Source: Acidobacteriota bacterium (lineage in GTDB: Bacteria > Acidobacteriota > Holophagae > Thermotomaculales > Thermotomaculaceae). From it: 6,923 bases of DNA. The stretch is taken from positions 1 through 6,923 of the forward strand of contig JAMOUY010000305.1 of assembly GCA_027067895.1 (NCBI GenBank), written 5' to 3'. The notes below the pieces were generated by a model, which saw only the letters and a list, made by a program, of their open reading frames with translations, had not been told where the DNA came from and searched no databases. A program made the position numbers and the translations under genes. The stretch's first letter is position 1. The number at the start of each line of letters is the position of its first letter. Of this stretch, positions 1-6,426 are shown in pieces.

Positions 1-55
1 CTCTGTAAATCTCTCCCAAATCCGAAAGGTTAAAAAGGAATTCCCCCGGTTTCAT
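1..55 (-). CDS. Partial unidentified gene, N-terminal 18 codons, downstream of hemC
   Basis: An open frame begins with ATG at 55-53 and runs off the left edge of the window. Its ATG overlaps the hemC stop codon as ATGA (4-nt overlap), so it is almost certainly translated as the next gene of the heme operon. The readable product is MKPGEFLFNLSDLGEIYR. A purine-rich AGAGGA lies at 73-68, about 12 nt before the ATG. That is a long spacing, so coupling to hemC termination may matter more than direct ribosome binding. In many bacteria the gene after hemC is hemD, a cobA-hemD fusion or hemB. These 18 residues do not resemble the usual start of any of those that I know, and I do not assign a function. 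The gene is partial only because the window ends here. Confidence 0.7.
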   Translation of the reverse strand, partial: MKPGEFLFNLSDLGEIYR

Positions 56-972
56 GCCTGATTAAAGTCCTCTAAAATCTTCTTTCCGCCATTTTCAAGT
101 ATCCACAATCCCAGATTTTTCCCCGCATCCTCAAACCCGTCTTCCGGAAGTATCAATTTGTGCCTTACAATATTTTTTCCGTCAACGCTTCCGACAAAAC
201 CCTCAATCACAAAGTTTCCATCAAAAAACCTTGCGTAAACCCCGACGGGGATTCTGCATCCCCCCTCAACAACTCTTAAAAAATCCCTCTCTTCGTTTAC
301 GCATAATTCCGTCTCTTTATGGTTTATGGCAGAAACAATTTCCTTAATTTTGCCGTCCCCTTTTCTTATCTCAACCGCAACAGCACCCTGCGCCGCGGCG
401 GGAATTAAAACATCTTCGGGAATAATGTCTGTTATCTTTTCTTCCAGCCCAAGCCTCTTTACCCCCGCATAGGCAAGTATTATTCCGTCGTAAAGTCCCT
501 CTTCAAGTTTTTTAAGCCTTGTGTCAACGTTTCCCCTTAAATTCTTTGTTTCAATTCCGGGAAAGCCTGCCTTTAAAAGGCTGATTCTTCTCAAACTGCT
601 TGTGCCAATAACCAATTTTTTGCTTTTCAAGTCTTCAAGTTTGTATTTTAGCGATATAAAAACGTCGTTAACCCTTTCCCTTTTCAGAACGGCGGCAATC
701 TCAAACTTTTCGTCAATTACCGACGGCATATCCTTGAAACTGTGGACAGCCAAATCTATTTCGTTGTCTTCAAGGGCTTTTTCAAGTTGCTTTGTAAAAA
801 GCCCTATTCCCCCCATCTGGGAAAGGGGGGTATTTTGGTCTCTGTCACCCTGTGTTTTGATTATCTTTAACTCAAACTCCTTTTCCGGAAATCTTTCTTC
901 AAGCATTGATTTAACCGTATTTGCCTGCCACAGCGCAAGTTTCGAACCCCTTGTCCCTATTACAATTTTCAT
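52..972 (-). CDS. hemC: Hydroxymethylbilane synthase (porphobilinogen deaminase)
   Basis: This cytoplasmic enzyme condenses four porphobilinogen molecules into hydroxymethylbilane, the linear tetrapyrrole precursor of uroporphyrinogen III. The 306-residue product is of normal family length. It opens with the typical IGTRGSKLALWQA (residues 5-17). It carries HSFKDMP (77-83), where D81 corresponds to the catalytic aspartate. SSLRR (125-129) and LRGNVDTRL (145-153) supply arginines that bind the growing pyrrole chain. GGCRIPVG (237-244) contains C239, the cysteine that anchors the dipyrromethane cofactor. All key residues are present, so the enzyme should be active. The ATG at 972 overlaps the preceding stop codon as ATGA and has GGGAG about 5 nt upstream, inside the end of the upstream gene. 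Its own stop overlaps the start of the next gene. The identification is secure. Confidence 0.98.
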   Translation of the reverse strand: MKIVIGTRGSKLALWQANTVKSMLEERFPEKEFELKIIKTQGDRDQNTPLSQMGGIGLFTKQLEKALEDNEIDLAVHSFKDMPSVIDEKFEIAAVLKRERVNDVFISLKYKLEDLKSKKLVIGTSSLRRISLLKAGFPGIETKNLRGNVDTRLKKLEEGLYDGIILAYAGVKRLGLEEKITDIIPEDVLIPAAAQGAVAVEIRKGDGKIKEIVSAINHKETELCVNEERDFLRVVEGGCRIPVGVYARFFDGNFVIEGFVGSVDGKNIVRHKLILPEDGFEDAGKNLGLWILENGGKKILEDFNQA

Positions 973-2171
973 TTTTTCTCCCGTTTGTTTATGTTTTTTA
1001 GAATTTCGTACACCTCTTTTGCGATTTTTTCCTGAAATTCTTTAAGTTTTTCGCAGTCAGGCTTTGTTTTGAGAAACAACGCAGTTTTTGTTAAAATCTC
1101 GCCCTGCTTCTCCCTTAAAATTCCAAGCCAGCCGGTGTGTTGTTTGTTGTCAAGTTTTGTTAAATCAAGGTATTCCCCCATCTTTCCCTTTTTAAAAGGC
1201 CTTAAAAGTTTTTTAAGTCTCATTGCCTCAACTGCAATAGGCGCTTTGTCCCCGCCCCTTAACTCATAGGGCACGGATTTTGTGCAAACCCAAAGCGGGA
1301 CGGCAATTGTTGTTAAAGGCTCACCAAGGGCAACCCACATTGTGGAATAAATTGGATTTTCTCCCTTTTTCACCCCGTGCACCACAAAGGCGCTTGCTGT
1401 AAAACTTCTGTCAATGCAGTCGTATGTGTAAACAAAATAAGGCCTTTTGTTTGAAAGCAGTCTCCACTTTTCAATCGGCAAAACGGGAATAAGGGGGTTG
1501 TCTATGTTTCTGATTACCGAAATTAGAAGATAGGAATGGGAAAGTTTCTTTTTGGCTTTAAACATTTTCTCAACCTGCATAAACCTGACATAACCGAAGC
1601 CTTCATCCTCATTCCCGCTTCTTGAAAAGTTTGTATTGACTATGTAATTTTCGGGCAAATCCCGGGCATCTATCCTTCTGTATCCGTGGTTGTGCACCTC
1701 AAACAACGCTGCGTTTCCGTATGCGTCTATTACCCCGAAGTTTGCCTGTGCGCCAAAACTTTCCCCAAGGTTTTCCCTTACAAAATTCTCAAAGTCGTCA
1801 ACACTGGCGCATTTTCTCAAAGCGTCAGCCATAATTATCCCTTCAAGGTCTTTCATTTCACCCTGTTTTAACGGAAGGTTGTACGCTGCCGAATTCATTA
1901 TGGCAAAGCCTTTTTCGTTTAATCCCGACCAAACAATTCTTCCGGAAATCTCGTCGTTGTTTACAATTGCCGTATAGCAATAGGGCTTTTCGTCAACAAA
2001 AACAACCTTGTTGAAAAGATGGTCGGTATCCCTGTTTTTCCACAGGATAGGCGCATTGTCAACAGTGGCTTTGCCTGAAACAACGGCAGTTGTGCACTCC
2101 TCTCGCGCAAATCCGTTAAAAAAGAAAAGAATAGACAGAAATATAAAAAAAATTTTACTTTTCAATTCCAT
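969..2171 (-). CDS. Exported C45-like Ntn-hydrolase (acyltransferase/amidohydrolase family)
   Basis: The 400-residue product has a hydrophobic signal peptide (about 1-22, ending NGFA). It is followed closely by REECTTAVVSGKAT. The CTT beginning at C26, with KNRD at 45-48, is the pattern of N-terminal-nucleophile hydrolases of the C45 group (isopenicillin-N acyltransferase / carcinine hydrolase-like) and the related C69 group. In these, the cysteine is exposed by cleavage and becomes the catalytic nucleophile on an amide bond. Other blocks I recall from the C45-like group are KGFAIMNSAAYNL (87-99), NFGVIDAYGNAALFEV (144-159) and IVNTNFS (177-183). The position before C26 does not form a lipobox, so a soluble periplasmic enzyme is more likely than a lipoprotein. 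The C-terminal 30 residues are lysine-rich and look helical. The substrate is unknown; penicillin, carcinine or peptide amides cannot be told apart from sequence. The gene lies 3 nt after the beta-barrel gene and overlaps hemC by 4 nt. The start could instead be the TTG at 2165 (listed separately). Confidence 0.82.
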   Translation of the reverse strand: MELKSKIFFIFLSILFFFNGFAREECTTAVVSGKATVDNAPILWKNRDTDHLFNKVVFVDEKPYCYTAIVNNDEISGRIVWSGLNEKGFAIMNSAAYNLPLKQGEMKDLEGIIMADALRKCASVDDFENFVRENLGESFGAQANFGVIDAYGNAALFEVHNHGYRRIDARDLPENYIVNTNFSRSGNEDEGFGYVRFMQVEKMFKAKKKLSHSYLLISVIRNIDNPLIPVLPIEKWRLLSNKRPYFVYTYDCIDRSFTASAFVVHGVKKGENPIYSTMWVALGEPLTTIAVPLWVCTKSVPYELRGGDKAPIAVEAMRLKKLLRPFKKGKMGEYLDLTKLDNKQHTGWLGILREKQGEILTKTALFLKTKPDCEKLKEFQEKIAKEVYEILKNINKREKK

Positions 2172-2176
2172 TCCTT
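2163..2176 (-). promoter_or_regulatory. Ribosome-binding site with two possible starts for the Ntn-hydrolase gene
   Basis: AAGGA at 2176-2172 abuts the ATG at 2171-2169 with no spacer, which is too close for normal initiation there. A TTG codon in the same frame at 2165-2163 lies 6 nt after AAGGA, which is ideal spacing. Starting at the TTG would remove two residues and give a signal peptide beginning MKSKIFF, a classic basic n-region. An AAGG further upstream (within the last codons of the beta-barrel gene, about 9 nt before the ATG) could serve the ATG instead. The two options differ by only two residues and leave the mature protein unchanged. Confidence 0.45.
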
Positions 2177-2882
2177 AAAACCTTATCCCCGCTTTAACCG
2201 TGTATTTCGTTATTTCTCCGGAAGAAACCTCTCCGGTTATAGAAATCATGGGAATCAAAGTTATTCTAACTCCGGCATAAACCTGCGCAGAGGTTTCTGT
2301 TTTGGAAAATCCCCAAGTATCCGCATTAACGTCAATATCGCTTCTTACCAAAGCCGCTCCGCAGTATGGGGTAAAGTTCAAAAACCCTTTGCTAATCATA
2401 ACCCCAACGCTTAAAGCATTTGCATCCAAAATTCCTGCGTTTGTCAGTTTGGTGTAGGTAATCCTTCCGCTTATCGCAGGAACAACAGCCGAACCTTTAA
2501 CAAAAACATATTTAACTTCGGCTCCCCAAGAGTTTGCGTTTATATCGGAATAATCGGAAAATCTAAATCCTACGCTTAACCTTTTGGTAATTCCCTTCCT
2601 CAAAGTTATTGTGGTGATATAGATTGATGAACCGGCATTGGTTCCAACAAAAGAATCCCAAGCGTCCCCGTTTACATTTGCGGAAGTTAAAGAAACAGAA
2701 GCGGAAAATCCCAAAAAACCGTAGCCTTCCGCAACTTCTCCGGGGTTAAACCATATTGTTGAGCCTACTTCATTTGCAAAATCCGAAACAGACTGCTGGG
2801 AAGTTCTCAAATCTATTTGAGCAAAAGAAGGAATTGATACAAAAACAAAAATTAACACAAAAGCAAAAAACATTTTTTTCAT
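2175..2882 (-). CDS. Predicted secreted outer-membrane beta-barrel protein, function unknown
   Basis: The 235-residue product begins with a clear signal peptide: MKKM, a hydrophobic core to about residue 18, then SFA before Q22 as a signal-peptidase-I site. The mature part consists of alternating polar and hydrophobic stretches rich in Gly, Ser, Thr and aromatic residues (for example VGFRFSDYSDI, QVYAGVRITL). It ends in phenylalanine (AGIRF), as expected for a barrel inserted by the BAM complex. At about 214 mature residues it would suit an 8- to 10-stranded barrel. A short motif recurs three times, N/D-V/I-N-A/G-D/N-x-W at residues 69-75, 113-119 and 184-190. I do not recognise a named family. 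Its ATG follows GGAGGG at 2891-2886, 15 nt after the hemA stop. It precedes the exported Ntn-hydrolase by 3 nt, so the two envelope proteins are probably made together. Confidence 0.78.
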   Translation of the reverse strand: MKKMFFAFVLIFVFVSIPSFAQIDLRTSQQSVSDFANEVGSTIWFNPGEVAEGYGFLGFSASVSLTSANVNGDAWDSFVGTNAGSSIYITTITLRKGITKRLSVGFRFSDYSDINANSWGAEVKYVFVKGSAVVPAISGRITYTKLTNAGILDANALSVGVMISKGFLNFTPYCGAALVRSDIDVNADTWGFSKTETSAQVYAGVRITLIPMISITGEVSSGEITKYTVKAGIRF

Positions 2883-2897
2883 AATCCCTCCAAAATT

Positions 2898-4163
2898 TTA
2901 ATCAATGTTAAACAAAGACTTGAAAAAATGAATCATTTTATTTTCCAACTGCTCTTCTTTCGCAGCCTTTTTAAACTCGGTTATAGGCTGATGAAGCATT
3001 TTGTTGACAATGGAATAACTTAACCTGTCCAACTCCTTCTTAACATCATCCGGATAGTCTTTCAATTTTTTCAATGATTTTTCAAGTTCGCTTCTTCTTA
3101 TTTCTTCCGCCCTTTTTCTCAAAGACGCAATAATAGGATTCAAATCTTGCAATTTGCACCATTTGAGATACTCTGAAACCCTTGTTTTTATAATTTCCCC
3201 GGCAACTATGGCTTCTTTTTCCCTCTTTTTCTTGTTTGCCTCAACAACCTTTTCCAAATCGTCTATGTCAAACAGAAAAATGTCGGAAATATTACCGATT
3301 TCAGGCTCAACATCACGGGGCACGGCTATGTCAAGAATTATCAAACTTGCAAAACCCCTTTTTTTCATAACTTTTTTTATTTTTTCATACTCAATCACAG
3401 GCTCTTTTGAACCTGTTGAGGTTAAAACAATGTCAACATCTTCTATTGCATCATATAATTTTTCAAAAGGATAAGGCTTCCCGCCGTACCTTTCGGCAAG
3501 AATTTCAGCCTTTGAAAAAGTTCTGTTTACAACATCAATTGAAGAAACCCCGTTTTCCTTCAAATGAAGAGCGGCAAGTTCGCACATCTCTCCCGCTCCA
3601 ACAAGCAGGGCTTTTTTGCCGTTCAATTTTCCGAATATTTTTTTTGCAAGTTCAACAGCCGCAAACGGCACGGAAACGGCATTCTTAGAAATATCGGTTT
3701 CACTTCTTACAACCTTAACCGTTTGAAGCGTGTGCCTGTAAAGGTTTACAAAAACCCTTTTAGCCGTCCCTATTTCAATGGCTTTTTCAAACGCGTCCTT
3801 CACTTGCCCCGCTATCTGAGGCTCACCCAAAACCATTGATTCAAGCCCCGACGCAACTCTGAAAAGATGCTCCACCGCATCAAATTCCTCATACCAATAG
3901 AGAAACTCCGAAATCTTTTCCTGAGAAAATCCCGCCCGTTCCGAAAGGTATTGTTCAAGAACAACCCTCGCCTTTTGGGGGCATTCGGAATAGACGTAAA
4001 CCTCGCTTCTGTTGCATGTTGAAAGAATAACAACCTCGTCAATGTAAGGTTTTGAAAGAAGAACGGGCGCTTCATTTTCTGTATCTGCCATTGAAAAATT
4101 CAATCTTTCCCTAACTTCAACAGGCGCCGATTTAAAATTCAACCCAACTACGCAGACAGGCAT
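2898..4163 (-). CDS. hemA: Glutamyl-tRNA reductase
   Basis: This enzyme performs the first committed step of C5-pathway tetrapyrrole synthesis. It reduces glutamyl-tRNA(Glu) with NADPH to glutamate-1-semialdehyde, which HemL then converts to 5-aminolevulinate. The 421-residue protein has the expected three parts. The catalytic domain has the nucleophile C50 in STCNRSEVY (48-56) and the signature ASGLESMVLGEPQIAGQVKDA near 104-124. The NADPH-binding domain has VGAGEM (188-193), VVNRT (211-215) and DIAVPRDVEP (278-287). A C-terminal helical dimerisation domain (about 320-421) contains many Lys and Glu residues. No key residue is missing. The ATG at 4163 overlaps the previous stop as TAATG, and GGAG lies about 7 nt upstream, which supports this start. 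Its presence shows that this organism does not depend on the Shemin (ALA synthase) route. As the pathway's entry enzyme it is the usual control point, but no regulatory element is visible beside it. Confidence 0.98.
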   Translation of the reverse strand: MPVCVVGLNFKSAPVEVRERLNFSMADTENEAPVLLSKPYIDEVVILSTCNRSEVYVYSECPQKARVVLEQYLSERAGFSQEKISEFLYWYEEFDAVEHLFRVASGLESMVLGEPQIAGQVKDAFEKAIEIGTAKRVFVNLYRHTLQTVKVVRSETDISKNAVSVPFAAVELAKKIFGKLNGKKALLVGAGEMCELAALHLKENGVSSIDVVNRTFSKAEILAERYGGKPYPFEKLYDAIEDVDIVLTSTGSKEPVIEYEKIKKVMKKRGFASLIILDIAVPRDVEPEIGNISDIFLFDIDDLEKVVEANKKKREKEAIVAGEIIKTRVSEYLKWCKLQDLNPIIASLRKRAEEIRRSELEKSLKKLKDYPDDVKKELDRLSYSIVNKMLHQPITEFKKAAKEEQLENKMIHFFKSLFNID

Positions 4164-4996
4164 TATTTCACTCCGAAGTAATTGCTTGAACTGTGAATTG
4201 AGGGAATAAAAATTGTAATGAAAAAAGAAAGAATTACAAAAATAAAGCCTAAAACAACAAGGTTTATAAACCTTTTCCCCTTCAATTTTTCAGAAATTTT
4301 GCAGTAAAAAACATAGGCGTAAAGCATCCACACAACAAGAGACCAAATTATTTTCGGGTCAAAAAACCATGCGGAATTATTCCACAAGTTCGCCGCCCAG
4401 TAAAAGCCTACAAGAAGTCCTGCGGTAAGCATTGGGAAACCGCCTAAAATTCCTATTCCCGCTATGTATTCAAGGTCTTGAAGGGACGGAAGCCTGCTAT
4501 ACCATCCGCCAAAACTCTTTTTTTTCAAATTTCTGTTTTGGATAAGATACATCAAAGATGCACCGAACGATACAAGAAACATTGCCTCACCCAAAAGCAG
4601 AAAGCCTGTATGAATTCCGAGAAAAACAGGGGAAATACTTTTTATAACATCAGGGGTTAACTTGCTTTGAAAAGCGGCAACAACGTTGAAAAAAAAGCCC
4701 ACCGGAAGAATAAACACCGATAAAAGCCTGATTTTAAACCAAAATTCAAAAATAAAATACAAAATGTAAATAAGCATTGCAAGAAAATTGTAAGTGAAAA
4801 AAGTATTTGTTGCGGGATGATAGCCTAATTTAATTCCGTTTAAGGTTAGAAAAAGTATAAGCAGAAAAGTGCCTGACGTAATAAGGAAAGTGCCTATTTT
4901 AAAAGCCTCTCTGCTTTTTTTTATGGCAAACACAAAGAAAACAACAATGCTTAAAAAATTCAGAAAAAGCGAAAAATAGTAAATCTGTTCAAGCAT
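4163..4996 (-). CDS. CcsA/HemX-type cytochrome c assembly membrane protein
   Basis: The 277-residue product is almost entirely membrane-embedded, with about eight predicted helices (roughly 6-24, 36-52, 68-87, 92-108, 124-150, 178-200, 215-231, 245-264). It fits the CcsA/CcmC/HemX superfamily. H60 lies in GYHPATNTFFTYNF, H129 in GIHTGFLLLGEAMF and H268 in IPSIHSSSNYF. These align by eye with the conserved histidines of CcsA-type heme handlers. The tryptophan-rich WWD region is recognisable but altered: W205, W210, then FFDPK (211-215), W218 and W223, with Phe and Ile where CcsA usually has Trp and Glu. In Bacillus the hemX gene is next to hemA and its product lowers HemA protein level, and similar hemX-hemA pairs occur in other lineages. 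The 1-nt overlap with hemA here favours a HemX-like role over dedicated cytochrome c maturation. No ResB/Ccs1 partner is visible. AAAGG lies 5 nt before the start, which overlaps the end of the oxidase gene by 8 nt. Confidence 0.88.
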   Translation of the reverse strand: MLEQIYYFSLFLNFLSIVVFFVFAIKKSREAFKIGTFLITSGTFLLILFLTLNGIKLGYHPATNTFFTYNFLAMLIYILYFIFEFWFKIRLLSVFILPVGFFFNVVAAFQSKLTPDVIKSISPVFLGIHTGFLLLGEAMFLVSFGASLMYLIQNRNLKKKSFGGWYSRLPSLQDLEYIAGIGILGGFPMLTAGLLVGFYWAANLWNNSAWFFDPKIIWSLVVWMLYAYVFYCKISEKLKGKRFINLVVLGFIFVILSFFITIFIPSIHSSSNYFGVK

Positions 4997-6329
4997 ACTT
5001 GCCTTTCAAAAACTCGGTAATCTTCCGCGCAACCGCAAAAGCCCTTGCGGTGCAGTCGTTTACCCCGATTCCGTAAAACGCGTTTCCGGTAAAGAAAAGC
5101 CCTTTTACGCTCTTACCAATTCTTTCCATACCCTCAACTATTTTACCATGTCCCCTGTAATACTGTGGAATAGCCCTGTCTGTTTTGAAAAAGTAAACCA
5201 AATCAATTTTATCTCCGCTTAAAGAAAGAATATCCGCAACCTCTTTAACCGCCAAATCAATTATTTCCCCTTTTTCCATATCCCTGATTTCATAACGGTT
5301 ATCCCCACCAAGCATAACGGTTAAAAGCCCCAAACCATCCGGTGCTCTTTTGAAAAATATGTTTGACGGAAACAGCGCCCCCAAAATTTTTCTCTTTTCC
5401 TTTGAAGGAATTAAAAAACCGAAACCTTCCGGCATATTTTTTTTAACAGCAAAAGAGACAATGGCCATAGGGGGATACTTTATTGAAAGCAAACCGTCAA
5501 TTACTTTGGCTTTTTCAGGAAAATCAATGTCTTTGTAAGCGTAAGAGGGAATTGCGAAAAGCACCGCGTCGTATTCTGTACTCTCCCCGTTTAACAAAAA
5601 TTTATCCCCTTTTTTTTCAACTGACTTAACCTTAACACTTCCGAAAAATTTAAAACTCCCACTGCCTACAAGTTTATCCGTAAGGAAAGCCATTCCATTT
5701 TCAAAAGAGGTAAGCCTTCCGGATGGAGAGGCCTTTTTGCTTTTAAGTTTAAGCATTGCCTTTACAAGGCTTCCGTATTCCCTTTCAAGTTGGTAAATTC
5801 TCGGAAAGCACTGCTTTAAACTAAGTTTGTTTACGTTTCCCGCAAAGACCCCGCTTACCATTGGGTCAAGCATATAATCAACCGCTTCCTGCCCAAGCCT
5901 TCTCTTTCCGAATTCTGCAACCGTTTCCTCGTAATCGTCTTTCAAAGGCTTAACAAAAGGCTCTTTCAAGATTTCAATTTTTCCCCTCAAAGAAAGAATT
6001 GGAGAAAGAAAAAATGCAGGCGGAGAATCGGGTAATTTTACAAGTTTCCCATTTTTAAGGATATACCTAATCTCAGCATCTTTGTTTGCTTCAACAAGTT
6101 TTGCATTTGCCCCGCAAAGCCTCGCAATTTCAAGCGTGGAAAATTTCCCGCTTAAAAAACCGTTTGGCCCGCACTCTATCAAAAATCCGTCCTTTTCAAC
6201 CGTTTTTATAGTCCCGCCGGGAAATTTTGATTTTTCAAAGAGATGGATTTCGCTCTGCGGCAGGATTTTTTTTATGAGAAAAGCGGAAGAAAGCCCCGAA
6301 ATTCCGCCGCCTATAACCGCAACCTTCAT
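4989..6329 (-). CDS. hemY: HemY/CgoX-type FAD-dependent protoporphyrinogen or coproporphyrinogen oxidase
   Basis: This flavoenzyme removes six electrons from a porphyrinogen ring late in heme synthesis. The substrate is protoporphyrinogen IX in the classical route (PgoX) or coproporphyrinogen III in the coproporphyrin-dependent route (CgoX); close homologues do either. The 446-residue product starts with a dinucleotide-binding fold, VIGGGISGLSSAF (5-17), then an acidic residue at the end of the second strand (FEK, 31-33) and PGGTIKTVEKDGFLIECGPNGF (37-58). The middle has the family block LGQEAVDYMLDPMVSGVFAGNVNKLSL (145-171) followed by LEREYGS (181-187). The C-terminal FAD motif is TGNAFYGIGVNDC (414-426). 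Length is typical. It is the promoter-proximal gene of the heme operon, with GGAGGT three nt before its ATG. The quinone-linked short HemG type is excluded by size and fold. The choice between PgoX and CgoX cannot be made here; finding HemH/HemQ homologues elsewhere would help. Confidence 0.94.
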   Translation of the reverse strand: MKVAVIGGGISGLSSAFLIKKILPQSEIHLFEKSKFPGGTIKTVEKDGFLIECGPNGFLSGKFSTLEIARLCGANAKLVEANKDAEIRYILKNGKLVKLPDSPPAFFLSPILSLRGKIEILKEPFVKPLKDDYEETVAEFGKRRLGQEAVDYMLDPMVSGVFAGNVNKLSLKQCFPRIYQLEREYGSLVKAMLKLKSKKASPSGRLTSFENGMAFLTDKLVGSGSFKFFGSVKVKSVEKKGDKFLLNGESTEYDAVLFAIPSYAYKDIDFPEKAKVIDGLLSIKYPPMAIVSFAVKKNMPEGFGFLIPSKEKRKILGALFPSNIFFKRAPDGLGLLTVMLGGDNRYEIRDMEKGEIIDLAVKEVADILSLSGDKIDLVYFFKTDRAIPQYYRGHGKIVEGMERIGKSVKGLFFTGNAFYGIGVNDCTARAFAVARKITEFLKGKYA

Positions 6330-6332
6330 AAT

Positions 6333-6355
6333 ACCTCCGACAAAATTTTAGCACA
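6333..6355 (-). promoter_or_regulatory. Candidate promoter and strong ribosome-binding site of the heme operon
   Basis: Read on the minus strand, TGTGCTAAAAT at 6355-6345 matches an extended -10 element (TG, one base, then TAAAAT). No good -35 is seen at the right distance; a weak TTGTCT-like stretch sits too close. Transcription would start near 6338, so the message would begin at about the GGAGGT (6338-6333) and have a leader of only about nine bases before the ATG at 6329. This is the only sizeable non-coding region upstream of the minus-strand genes, so a promoter for the operon is expected somewhere in 6330-6437. The exact placement is inferred. Confidence 0.4.
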
Positions 6356-6381
6356 TAAAAGCAGAGACAAGCCTTTACCCT

Positions 6382-6409
6382 TTGTAAAAACCCCGCTTTA
6401 TCCTAAAAT
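6382..6409 (+). promoter_or_regulatory. Candidate sigma70-type promoter for the yqeY-rsmI operon
   Basis: TTGTAA (6382-6387) and TAAAAT (6404-6409) match the -35 and -10 consensus at four and five of six positions, with a 16-bp spacer. Start of transcription would fall near 6416. That places the ATG at 6414 outside the transcript and leaves a leader of about 22 nt holding the AGGGGG ribosome-binding site before the ATG at 6438. It stands back-to-back with the heme operon promoter in the same 108-bp spacer. The call is by eye only. Confidence 0.45.
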
Positions 6410-6426
6410 AATTATGAAAACAAAAA

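Noticed and set aside
521..1045. A 174-codon plus-strand open frame opposite hemC and the end of the Ntn-hydrolase gene
   Set aside because: It is antisense to two well-supported genes, has no ribosome-binding site I can see, and its Ser/Phe-rich product is typical of the complement of Lys/Glu-rich coding DNA.
2925..2939. Inverted repeat AAAATGA-A-TCATTTT near the end of hemA, considered as a terminator
   Set aside because: It has a single central base so cannot loop, is very AT-rich, lies inside the coding frame, and is followed by tightly spaced co-directional genes.
3358..3386. Runs of A (coding strand) in hemA around residues 260-270, considered as a programmed frameshift site
   Set aside because: The frame is open and conserved on both sides, the phase does not give a canonical slippery heptamer, and Lys-rich AT-rich coding explains the runs.
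3154..3839. Three overlapping plus-strand open frames opposite hemA
   Set aside because: They are antisense to an intact conserved gene and their products resemble no family; they overlap one another in different frames.
3812..4075. An 87-codon minus-strand open frame within hemA in another frame
   Set aside because: It is fully inside the N-terminal catalytic part of hemA, which is intact and has all its motifs; the Arg/Phe-rich product is a frame shadow.
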